This document shows positions 1 through 7,543 of a DNA stretch of 11,048 bases, piece after piece. Source of the stretch: Deltaproteobacteria bacterium (lineage in GTDB: Bacteria; Desulfobacterota; Desulfobulbia; Desulfobulbales; VMSU01). The first letter of the stretch is position 1, and every line of letters starts with the position of its first letter. Below the pieces are notes generated by a model. It was not told the DNA's origin, ran no database searches, and saw only the letters and a program-made list of their open reading frames with translations. A program made the position numbers and the translations under genes. Where the stretch lies: the NCBI GenBank assembly GCA_021789795.1, contig JAJYJA010000073.1, positions 1 to 11,048 of the forward strand, in the 5' to 3' direction.

Positions 1-97
1 TTGGCGCAGCAAGGCGCGGATAAGAAAAGGCTCCTTTTAACAGGGCTTACTGGAAGGTTTTTTGATGAACACTATTGACAGATGGCCACATAAGAAA

Positions 98-130
98 AAC
101 AGGGATTACGGATGATCCGTAATCCCTGTT
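98..130 (-). terminator. Second (distal) intrinsic terminator of the tRNA-Val/tRNA-Asp unit
   Basis: This is a perfect inverted repeat with two 16-nt arms around one central base. In practice it would fold as a long stem with a loop of about 5 nt. Read on the minus strand, the 3' arm runs directly into five T residues followed by CTTA, the layout of a rho-independent terminator. It lies 9 nt beyond a similar hairpin and downstream of two minus-strand tRNA genes. It probably serves as a backup stop for stable-RNA transcription. There is no T-tract on the plus side, so termination should be one-directional. Confidence 0.8.
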
Positions 131-139
131 CGAATAAAA

Positions 140-168
140 AAGGGATTCAGTAATTTACTGAATCCCTT
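140..168 (-). terminator. First (proximal) intrinsic terminator after tRNA-Asp
   Basis: This is a perfect inverted repeat with two 14-nt arms and a single central base. It starts 11 nt after the CCA end of tRNA-Asp in the minus direction. The minus-strand 3' arm ends in a run of six T residues, then A and TT, a canonical intrinsic terminator. The lower stem carries AGGGATT, as does the stem of the neighbouring hairpin at 98-130, while the upper stems differ. Confidence 0.87.
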
Positions 169-179
169 AGTTGCCACTG

Positions 180-256
<77 letters not shown>

Positions 257-282
257 GCAAAACCTAGCTAATTCGTTATGTT

Positions 283-358
283 TGGTGGGCGGTACAGGGT
301 TTGAACCTGTGACCCCCGGCTTGTAAGGCCGATGCTCTCCCAACTGAGCTAACCGCCC
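283..358 (-). tRNA. tRNA-Val (anticodon UAC)
   Basis: A complete 76-nt cloverleaf on the minus strand. The acceptor arm is GGGCGGT with its complement ACCGCCC, and the D-arm begins TAGCTCAGTTGG. The anticodon loop is CTTACAA with TAC at 323-325. The T-arm contains GGTTCAAACC, the discriminator is A, and the CCA is encoded at 283-285. It is the first gene of a two-tRNA unit placed directly behind lon. A good sigma-70 promoter ends about 17 nt upstream, so the unit need not depend on read-through from lon. Confidence 0.97.
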
Positions 359-375
359 AGTGCTTGGCTGGCGAG

Positions 376-404
376 TATTTAACAGCCGGCCCCTGGCAAG
401 TCAA
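376..404 (-). promoter_or_regulatory. Sigma-70 promoter of the tRNA-Val/tRNA-Asp unit
   Basis: On the minus strand, TTGACT (399-404) is followed by a 17-nt spacer and TAAATA (376-381), preceded by an extended -10 TGT. The predicted start is about 10 nt before the tRNA 5' end. The stretch just downstream of the -10 is GC-rich, the kind of discriminator seen at stringently controlled stable-RNA promoters. A 6-bp hairpin (CAAGAC/GTCTTG, 402-421) overlaps the -35 side. It lacks a U-tract, so it is not a convincing lon terminator. Confidence 0.62.
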
Positions 405-426
405 GACAATTTTGAGTCTTGGCCGG

Positions 427-2859
427 TCAGTGGGAGACGTTGGCCGCGGGCTGAGCGGCCTCGGGCCTGGGGATGATGATGTCGGGGCAGAACAGCGGGT
501 CGGCGCAGGCCTTAAACAGCGCCTCGCCCTCCGGGAGCACCAGGGCCTTGGCCAGCACCTCGTCCACGTGCTCCACCAGTTCGACGGTCAGGTGGCGCAG
601 GATCTTAGCCGGCACGTCCCTGAGGTTGCGCTCGTTCTCCTTGGGGATCAGCACCCGGGAGATGTTGCCCCGGCGGGCGGCCAGCAGTTTTTCGGTCAGG
701 CCGCCGATGGGCAGCACCCGGCCCCGGAGGGTGACCTCGCCGGTCATGGCCAGGTCGCGGCGTACCGGCGCCTTGAGCAGGGCCGAGACGATGGAGGTGG
801 TCATGGTGATGCCGGCGGAGGGCCCGTCCTTGGGGATGGCGCCCTCGGGGACGTGGACGTGGATGTCGAGTTTCTGGTAGAAGTCGGTGGCGATGCCCAG
901 GCGGGTAGAGCGCGAGCGCACGTAGCTCAAGGCGGCCTGGGCCGACTCCTGCATCACCTCGCCCAGCTTGCCGGTGATGGTCAGCTTGCCGCTGCCGGGC
1001 ATGAGCACGGTCTCGATCTGCAACAGCTCGCCGCCTACCTCGGTCCAGGCCAGGCCGGTGGCCAGACCCACCGCGTCCCGGTCCTCGGCCAGGCCGAAGC
1101 GGTATTTGGGGGTGCCCAGATGCTTGGCCACCCCGGCGCCGGTCACCCGGTAGCAGGCCTTGGTCTGGTTGGCCTTCTGCCGCTGGCGGGCGATCTTGCG
1201 GTAGATGCTGGCAATGCTGCGCTCCAGGTTCCGCACCCCCGCCTCCCGGGTGTAGCGGCGGATGATCTCCAGGAGGGCGTCGTTGGAGAAGGCCACGTCG
1301 CCGCTGGCAAAGCCGTTGGCGGCCATCTGCTTGGGCACCAGGAAGTCCTGGCCGATCGCCAGCTTGTCCTCCTCGGTGTAGCCGTCGAGCTTGATGATCT
1401 CCATCCGGTCTTGCAGGGGGGCCGGGATGGCGTTTAGGCTGTTGGCGGTGGTGATGAAAAAGATGTCCGACAGATCGTAGTCGAGGTCCAGATAGTGGTC
1501 GTTGAAGGCCATGTTCTGCTCGGGATCGAGCACCTCGAGCAGGGCGGCGGAGGGGTCGCCCCTGAAGTCCATGCTCATCTTGTCCACCTCGTCCAGGCAG
1601 AAGACCGGGTTGTTGACCTTGACCTTCTGGAGCGACTGGAGGATCTTGCCGGGCATGGCCCCGATGTAGGTGCGGCGGTGGCCCCGGACCTCGGCCTCGT
1701 CCCGCACCCCGCCCAGCGACAGGCGGACGAACTGCCGGTTCATGGCCCTGGCCACCGACTTGCAGAGCGAGGTTTTGCCCACCCCCGGCGGGCCCACCAG
1801 GCAGAGGATCGGCCCCTTGATCTTCTTGACCTGGGCCTGGACCGCCAAGAACTCCAGGATGCGCTCCTTGGCCTTGGCAAGCCCGAAGTGCTCGCGCTCC
1901 ATGACCTCCTCGGCGGCGACAATGTCGATGCTGGCGTTGGTCTTGGCCTTCCAGGGCAGGCTTAAGATGCAGTCGATGTAGTTGCGGACCACCGTCGCCT
2001 CGGCGGAGGAGGGCGGCATGAGCTTCAACTTCTTTAGTTCCTGCAAGGCCTTGTCGTGGGCGGCGGCGGGCAGTTTCTTCTTCTTGATCGCCGTCTCCAG
2101 GACGCCCAACTCCTCCTCGACGGCGTCCTGGCCATCGCCCATCTCCTTCTTGATGACCTTGATCTGCTCGGCGAGATAGTAGTCCCGCTGATTCTTCTCC
2201 ATCCGTTTTTTGACCTTGGAGCGGATGTCGCCCTCCAGGGAGTCGATCTCGATCTCCCGGTGGATGATCCCCAAGACCGTCTGGAATCGGGCCTCCAGGG
2301 CCACGATGGCGAGGAGGTTCTGCTTCTCCTCGCTGCCGATGGGCAGGTGGGAGCTTAGGACATCGATGAACTTGCCGGGATCGGTGATCTTCTCCAGGGT
2401 GTTTAACACCTCGGCGGGCACCTTCTTGTTCTTGGCGGCGTAGTCCCGGAAGCTGTTCAGCAGCTCGCGGCGGTAGGCCACCGACTGGTACTCGGTGAAA
2501 TCCCCCTCCTCCAGTTCCTCGGCCTGCACCATGAAGAAGGCGGGATTCTGGACAAAGGCGTGGATCCTCGCCCGTCGCTTGCCCTCCACCAGGGCCTTGA
2601 TGGTGCCGTCCGGCAGTCTGAGCAGTTGCAGGACGTTGGCCACGGTGCCGATCTGGTTCACGTCCTTGGTCTGGGGATCGTCAACCGCCGGGTCGCGCTG
2701 GGTGGAGAGCATGATCTCCACCCGGTTGGTCATGGCGTGCTCCAGGGCCTTGATCGACCGGCCCCGGCCCACGATTAGCGGCGCCACCATGTGGGGGAAG
2801 ACCACGATGTCGCGCAGCGGCATCATGGGTAATAGCTGTGATTCGTGTGCCTCGGTCAT
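427..2859 (-). CDS. lon: ATP-dependent protease La (LonA)
   Basis: This is an 810-residue cytoplasmic AAA+ serine protease that unfolds and degrades damaged and short-lived regulatory proteins as a hexamer. Residues about 10-205 match the Lon substrate-binding domain (PLRDIVVFPHM near the start). A lysine-rich helical segment follows at about 205-270. The AAA+ module has Walker A GPPGVGKT at 356-363 and Walker B CLDEVD at 421-426. The C-terminal peptidase domain holds the Ser-Lys dyad: S681 in PKDGPSAG and K724 in LTEKLLAA. The length is normal for LonA, slightly extended by a proline- and alanine-rich tail with two cysteines. It is the last gene of the tig-clpP-clpX-lon cluster and begins 9 nt after the clpX stop. 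No Shine-Dalgarno is visible before its ATG, which suggests coupling to clpX translation. I see no heat-shock promoter or operator. Confidence 0.98.
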   Translation of the reverse strand: MTEAHESQLLPMMPLRDIVVFPHMVAPLIVGRGRSIKALEHAMTNRVEIMLSTQRDPAVDDPQTKDVNQIGTVANVLQLLRLPDGTIKALVEGKRRARIHAFVQNPAFFMVQAEELEEGDFTEYQSVAYRRELLNSFRDYAAKNKKVPAEVLNTLEKITDPGKFIDVLSSHLPIGSEEKQNLLAIVALEARFQTVLGIIHREIEIDSLEGDIRSKVKKRMEKNQRDYYLAEQIKVIKKEMGDGQDAVEEELGVLETAIKKKKLPAAAHDKALQELKKLKLMPPSSAEATVVRNYIDCILSLPWKAKTNASIDIVAAEEVMEREHFGLAKAKERILEFLAVQAQVKKIKGPILCLVGPPGVGKTSLCKSVARAMNRQFVRLSLGGVRDEAEVRGHRRTYIGAMPGKILQSLQKVKVNNPVFCLDEVDKMSMDFRGDPSAALLEVLDPEQNMAFNDHYLDLDYDLSDIFFITTANSLNAIPAPLQDRMEIIKLDGYTEEDKLAIGQDFLVPKQMAANGFASGDVAFSNDALLEIIRRYTREAGVRNLERSIASIYRKIARQRQKANQTKACYRVTGAGVAKHLGTPKYRFGLAEDRDAVGLATGLAWTEVGGELLQIETVLMPGSGKLTITGKLGEVMQESAQAALSYVRSRSTRLGIATDFYQKLDIHVHVPEGAIPKDGPSAGITMTTSIVSALLKAPVRRDLAMTGEVTLRGRVLPIGGLTEKLLAARRGNISRVLIPKENERNLRDVPAKILRHLTVELVEHVDEVLAKALVLPEGEALFKACADPLFCPDIIIPRPEAAQPAANVSH

Positions 2860-2868
2860 GGTATTTTA

Positions 2869-4134
<1,266 letters not shown>

Positions 4135-4136
4135 GG

Positions 4137-4736
4137 TCAGTTGCCCTCCGGGTTCTGGCGGCGGGTCAGCACCTTGTCCACCAGGCCGTAGGCCTTGGCC
4201 TCGCTGGCGCCCATGAAGAAGTCCCGTTCGGTGTCGCGCTGGATGCGGGCCACCTTCTGGCCGGTGTGCTGGGCCAGGATCTTGTTTAAGTCCTGGCGCA
4301 GGCGCAGGATCTCCTTGGCGTGGATGTCGATGTCGGTGGCCTGGCCCTGGAAGCCGCCCATGGGCTGGTGGATCATGACCCGCGAGTTGGGCAGGGCGTA
4401 GCGCTTGCCCTTGGCGCCGGCGGCTAGCAACACCGCCCCCATGCTGGCCGCCTGGCCGATGCACAGGGTGGCGATGTCGCACTTGACGTAGTTCATGGTG
4501 TCGTAGATCGCCATGCCCGAGCTGACCAGCCCCCCCGGCGAGTTGATGTAAAAGGTGATGTCCTTGTCCGGGTCCTCGGCCTCCAGGAAGAGGAACTGGG
4601 CCACGATGAGGTTGGCCACCTCGTCGTTGACCCCGGTGCCCAGGAAGACGATCCGCTCCTTGAGCAGCCGGGAGAAGATGTCGTAGGCCCGCTCGCCCCG
4701 GGGGCTCTGCTCGACCACCATGGGGATCAGGTTCAT
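4137..4736 (-). CDS. clpP: ATP-dependent Clp protease proteolytic subunit ClpP
   Basis: This 199-residue serine peptidase forms the double seven-membered barrel that degrades polypeptides delivered by ClpX. The catalytic triad is visible as S98 in QAASMG, H123 in MIHQPMGG and D172 in the ERDFFM segment. The N-terminus starts MNLIPMVVEQ, the usual mature-type start with little or no propeptide. Its ATG overlaps the tig stop codon as ATGA, and GGAGG lies 7 nt upstream inside the end of tig. It can therefore be translated both by coupling and by its own ribosome site. The partner clpX follows at 2 nt, so the two ClpXP subunits should be made together. Confidence 0.98.
   Translation of the reverse strand: MNLIPMVVEQSPRGERAYDIFSRLLKERIVFLGTGVNDEVANLIVAQFLFLEAEDPDKDITFYINSPGGLVSSGMAIYDTMNYVKCDIATLCIGQAASMGAVLLAAGAKGKRYALPNSRVMIHQPMGGFQGQATDIDIHAKEILRLRQDLNKILAQHTGQKVARIQRDTERDFFMGASEAKAYGLVDKVLTRRQNPEGN
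4144..4149 (-). promoter_or_regulatory. Ribosome binding site fixing the clpX start
   Basis: GGAGGG on the minus strand lies 9 nt before the ATG at 4134, inside the last codons of clpP. It decides for the 4134 start over longer in-frame readings that would run back through clpP. Confidence 0.75.
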
Positions 4737-6043
4737 GCGGCAGCCTCCGTGGCCGGGGCGGGGGTAAAGGTGACCTTGGCCGACTGGCGCAGGAAGGCCA
4801 CGATCTTTTCGTTTAGCAGCTCGTTCATGAAGGGCAGCAGGTTGTTGCGGCCCTGGAAGTACTCCTTGACCTCGTCGATCTTCATCCCGTACTGGTTGGC
4901 GATGCGCTGGTAGGCTTGATTGATGTCGTCCTTGGAGAGCTTGATCTCCTCCACCTCGGCGATCTTTTTCAAGATGAAATCGCCCTTCACCCGCCGCTCC
5001 GCCGCGTCCTTGAAGTTCTCGGCCATTGTTTCCCGGCTGAGCCCCATCATCTCCAGGGTCAGGTTCTGGCGTTCGAGGTTGGACTCGAAGTCCTTGGCCA
5101 GGGAGTCGATCTCGTAGGCCACCAGCCGGGCCGGCAGCGCGAAGTCGTGGGCGTCGATTAACTTTTTCATCACCTGGTCGGCGAGGTCGCCATCCACGGT
5201 CTTCCCCTTCTCCTGGCGGATTTTCTCCGCAATCCGGGCGCGTAATTCGGCCAGGGTGTTGCAGTCCTCGTGCACGTCCTTGGCGAAGTTGTCGTCTAAG
5301 GCCGGCAGCACCCGCTCCTTGATGTCCTTCACCGTCACCTGGAAGCGCACCGTCTTGCCGGCCAGGATGCTGTTGGCGAAGTCGGCGGGGAAGGTAATCT
5401 CCCGGCTGCTCTCCTCGTTAAGATTCAGGCCGATCAGGGCGCCTTCGAACTCCTGGCCGTGGCGGCCCGAGCCGATGTCCACCGGGTAGTCGTGGCCGCC
5501 CACGTGCGGCAGGGGCTTGTCATTCTCGTAGCCCTGGAAGTCGATGACGATCAGGTCGTCCTGCTGGACGGGCCGCCCGGCCGCCGCCCGCAGGGGGGCC
5601 AGCTCCCGCCGGGTGGACTCGATCGCCCGGTCGATCTCCGCCTCGCTCACCGAGATTTCGGGGTGCTCCACCTCGACGCCCTTGTAGTTGCCGAGCTCGA
5701 ACTCGGGCTTGACCTCCACCTCGGCCTGATAGGAGAAGCTGCCATCGGCCCCGAAATCGAAGCTCTTGATGTCGGGATGGACTACCGCCTCCAGCTTGAC
5801 CTGGCTTAGGGCATCGAAATAGGTCTCCTGGATCAGTTCCTCGCTCACCTCGTTTTTTACCCGGTCGGCGAAGGTCTTCTTCAGCACCTGCATCGGCGTC
5901 TTGCCCTTGCGGAAGCCCTTCAGGCTAACCTGGGACTGCAATTTTTGGTACGAGGCGTCCAGCCTGGGTGCGACTACCTCCTTGGGCAGGGTTATCTTCA
6001 GTGATCTTCTCAGGGAACTGAGATTTTCCACAGCTACTTCCAT
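4733..6043 (-). CDS. tig: Trigger factor, ribosome-associated chaperone
   Basis: Trigger factor is a 436-residue chaperone that docks at the ribosome exit tunnel and shields nascent chains. The N-terminal domain carries the ribosome-binding signature GFRKGKTP at 43-50. A peptidyl-prolyl isomerase domain of FKBP type follows at about 155-240 (DDLIVIDFQGYEND). A long helical C-terminal domain with its arms spans about 245-425. The length matches the family. The start at 6043 is chosen because AGAGAGGA sits 7 nt upstream and the protein begins MEVAVENLSSLRRSL, the usual N-terminus. The frame stays open back to 6220, but that extension enters the tRNA-Leu gene. It overlaps clpP by 4 nt. No separate promoter or terminator is evident between tRNA-Leu and tig, so read-through from the tRNA promoter is likely. 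Confidence 0.97.
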   Translation of the reverse strand: MEVAVENLSSLRRSLKITLPKEVVAPRLDASYQKLQSQVSLKGFRKGKTPMQVLKKTFADRVKNEVSEELIQETYFDALSQVKLEAVVHPDIKSFDFGADGSFSYQAEVEVKPEFELGNYKGVEVEHPEISVSEAEIDRAIESTRRELAPLRAAAGRPVQQDDLIVIDFQGYENDKPLPHVGGHDYPVDIGSGRHGQEFEGALIGLNLNEESSREITFPADFANSILAGKTVRFQVTVKDIKERVLPALDDNFAKDVHEDCNTLAELRARIAEKIRQEKGKTVDGDLADQVMKKLIDAHDFALPARLVAYEIDSLAKDFESNLERQNLTLEMMGLSRETMAENFKDAAERRVKGDFILKKIAEVEEIKLSKDDINQAYQRIANQYGMKIDEVKEYFQGRNNLLPFMNELLNEKIVAFLRQSAKVTFTPAPATEAAA

Positions 6044-6050
6044 TAATCTT

Positions 6051-6058
6051 TCCTCTCT
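6051..6058 (-). promoter_or_regulatory. Ribosome binding site fixing the tig start
   Basis: AGAGAGGA on the minus strand ends 7 nt before the ATG at 6043. It is a strong Shine-Dalgarno at good spacing and settles the start against the upstream extension. Confidence 0.85.
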
Positions 6059-6186
6059 AATTTTTATGTTGATAAGGGCGGCGGGCCGACCGGATGTTTG
6101 TGGGCCATGGTTTTCCCGGCCAGATACCGTTAAGACGCCTGGGAAGTGGGGTGGCCGGCGGGTCGGGCGGGTTGCAATGCACGATG

Positions 6187-6273
6187 TGGTGCGAGAGGGG
6201 GGAATCGAACCCCCAACCACTCACGTGGGCTGGATTCTAAGTCCAGTGCGTTTACCAATTTCACCACTCTCGC
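6187..6273 (-). tRNA. tRNA-Leu (anticodon UAG)
   Basis: A complete 87-nt class II tRNA on the minus strand. The acceptor arms GCGAGAG and CTCTCGC pair fully. The anticodon stem-loop is CTGGA-CTTAGAA-TCCAG with TAG at 6237-6239. The long variable arm forms CCAC/GTGG around GTGA. The T-arm contains GGTTCGATTCC, the discriminator is A, and the CCA is encoded at 6187-6189. It sits at the head of the tig-clpP-clpX-lon cluster. No terminator separates it from tig, so the tRNA may be processed from a longer messenger. Confidence 0.97.
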
Positions 6274-6282
6274 AGGATTGCC

Positions 6283-6311
6283 AAAATAATCAACTTTACC
6301 AGGCCAGTCAA
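6283..6311 (-). promoter_or_regulatory. Sigma-70 promoter of tRNA-Leu and probably tig
   Basis: On the minus strand, TTGACT (6306-6311) is followed by a 17-nt spacer and TATTTT (6283-6288). The -10 ends 9 nt before the tRNA 5' end. The -35 sequence and spacing are the same as at the tRNA-Val promoter at 376-404, which supports both calls. Since no terminator or clear second promoter lies between the tRNA and tig, it may drive the protein cluster as well. Confidence 0.65.
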
Positions 6312-6333
6312 GCGCGGCGGACAAATAAATCAA

Positions 6334-6366
6334 TTGACATCCCTCGGGTTCCCTGCTAGCTAATAT
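6334..6366 (+). promoter_or_regulatory. Possible weak promoter for the MetE-like gene and lysS operon
   Basis: A perfect -35 TTGACA (6334-6339) lies in the divergent gap. The possible -10 elements are spaced poorly: GCTAAT (6359-6364) at 19 nt or TAATAT (6361-6366) at 21 nt. It is the only plus-strand candidate seen before the MetE-like gene. I see no riboswitch in this 148-bp gap. Confidence 0.3.
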
Positions 6367-6421
6367 CGTTTTCTTGCCTCCGTCCGGCCCGACCTTACCC
6401 GTGGAATCCTTATTAAAGATC

Positions 6422-7504
6422 ATGACCTCTCCCCCCCGTTTTCTTCCCGACGCCCGCGCCACCCTGATCGGCAGCCTGCCGGTGGCCGATTACCGCCAGG
6501 CGCTCGACCTGATCCTGGCCCACACCCCGGAGATCCCGCTCTGGCCGCAGTTGCCCCTGGCCAACCCCAGGGAGCGGATGATGAGCCAGTTTGTCGAGGG
6601 CCTGCCAGGGGTCGTGGAGACGGAGGAGCGCACCTGGTTCGACCTGGGAGGCGCTGATTTCGCCGATCAGCAGCTGTCGTTTTACGAGGATTATCTCAGG
6701 GTAACGGAGGACCAGGCCGCCACCTTGGGTTCCCGCTTCGCCGTCTCTTCGGAGCGGGCCCGGGGTATCTACGAGCTTAAGGAGCGCGCCGTCCGCCTGC
6801 CTGGCCTGGCGGCGGTCAAGGGGCAGATCACCGGGCCCTTCACCCTGCTTACCGGGCTTGTGGATCAAAATCGCCGCGCCGGCTACTACGACGACAACTT
6901 CCGGGAGATGGCGGTAAAATCCCTGGCCATGAAGGCCGCCTGGCAGGTGGAGTTCCTGAAGTCGGCTCAGGCCCCGGTGCTGGTCTTCATCGACGAGCCG
7001 GCCCTGGCCGGGCTGGGCTCCTCGGCCTTCATCGGCATCGACCAGGCGGCCATCGCCAGCGATTTGACAGAGGTGATCTCCGCCATCCGCCGTTCCGGGG
7101 GGCTGGCCGGTATCCACGTCTGCGCCAACACCGATTGGGAGTTCCTCCTTGCCCTGGCCCCGGACATTTTGAGCTTCGACGCCTACGGCTTCTTCGACCG
7201 GCTCATTGCCGACCGGGGCCGGGTGCGGGCGTTCCTGGCCCAGGGCGGCATCCTGGCCTGGGGGCTCGTGCCCACCGCCGAGGAGCAGGTGATCCGGGCC
7301 GAGACCTGCGATTCCCTGCTCGATCGCTGGGAGCGGCAGAGCGAGATGCTCACCGGCGAGGGCTGGGACAAGGCGGCCCTGGCCCGCCAGACCCTGATCA
7401 CCCCCAGTTGCGGTACTGGCTCCCTGTCCCTTAAGGCGGCGACCAGGGTGCTGGAGCTGACCCGCGACCTCTCGGCGGCCATCCGCGCCCGCCATGGCGG
7501 CTGA
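6422..7504 (+). CDS. Stand-alone MetE/UROD-superfamily protein (core methionine-synthase-like, function unassigned)
   Basis: A 360-residue protein resembling the C-terminal catalytic barrel of cobalamin-independent methionine synthase (MetE), without the MetE N-terminal half. It begins with an ATLIGSLP motif at 13-20 and has IDEPAL at 190-195. It also has H232-x-C234 in GIHVCANTDW and C330 in TPSCGTGS, matching the MetE zinc ligands H641, C643 and C726. The fourth ligand, E665 of MetE, aligns by eye with D253 in LSFDAY. A role in methyl transfer to a thiol, possibly with a corrinoid or other methyl donor as in the short core MetE (Mes) families, is inference. The ATG at 6422 puts the first motif near the N-terminus. 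A TTG at 6374 is also open, and no strong ribosome site supports either. It is divergent from tRNA-Leu/tig and ends 39 nt before lysS. Confidence 0.75.
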   Translation: MTSPPRFLPDARATLIGSLPVADYRQALDLILAHTPEIPLWPQLPLANPRERMMSQFVEGLPGVVETEERTWFDLGGADFADQQLSFYEDYLRVTEDQAATLGSRFAVSSERARGIYELKERAVRLPGLAAVKGQITGPFTLLTGLVDQNRRAGYYDDNFREMAVKSLAMKAAWQVEFLKSAQAPVLVFIDEPALAGLGSSAFIGIDQAAIASDLTEVISAIRRSGGLAGIHVCANTDWEFLLALAPDILSFDAYGFFDRLIADRGRVRAFLAQGGILAWGLVPTAEEQVIRAETCDSLLDRWERQSEMLTGEGWDKAALARQTLITPSCGTGSLSLKAATRVLELTRDLSAAIRARHGG

Positions 7505-7543
7505 AACCAGGACGCAACCACACCATTTTAAGGCGGTCACCAG

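Noticed and set aside
140..168. Attachment site or CRISPR-like repeat next to the tRNAs
   Set aside because: The two palindromes differ in their upper stems, there are no regular spacers, no integrase gene is present, and T-tracts explain them as terminators.
364..1437. Long open frame on the plus strand opposite lon
   Set aside because: It lies wholly opposite the conserved lon peptidase and AAA+ region. Its Gly-, Ala-, His- and Gln-rich low-complexity protein is typical of antisense frames in GC-rich genes.
4135..4482. N-terminal extension of ClpX through clpP
   Set aside because: The added residues are an out-of-frame reading of clpP. The zinc-binding domain begins immediately after the ATG at 4134, which has its own ribosome site.
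6044..6220. N-terminal extension of trigger factor
   Set aside because: It would begin inside the tRNA-Leu gene. The start at 6043 has a strong ribosome site and the family's normal N-terminus.
6340..6421. SAM or cobalamin riboswitch before the MetE-like gene
   Set aside because: The gap is too short for a cobalamin riboswitch, and I could find neither the expected conserved cores nor a terminator stem.
6413..7540. 375-codon minus-strand frame opposite the MetE-like gene
   Set aside because: The sense frame has conserved DEPAL, H-x-C and SCGTG motifs, while the antisense product is low-complexity and has no motif.
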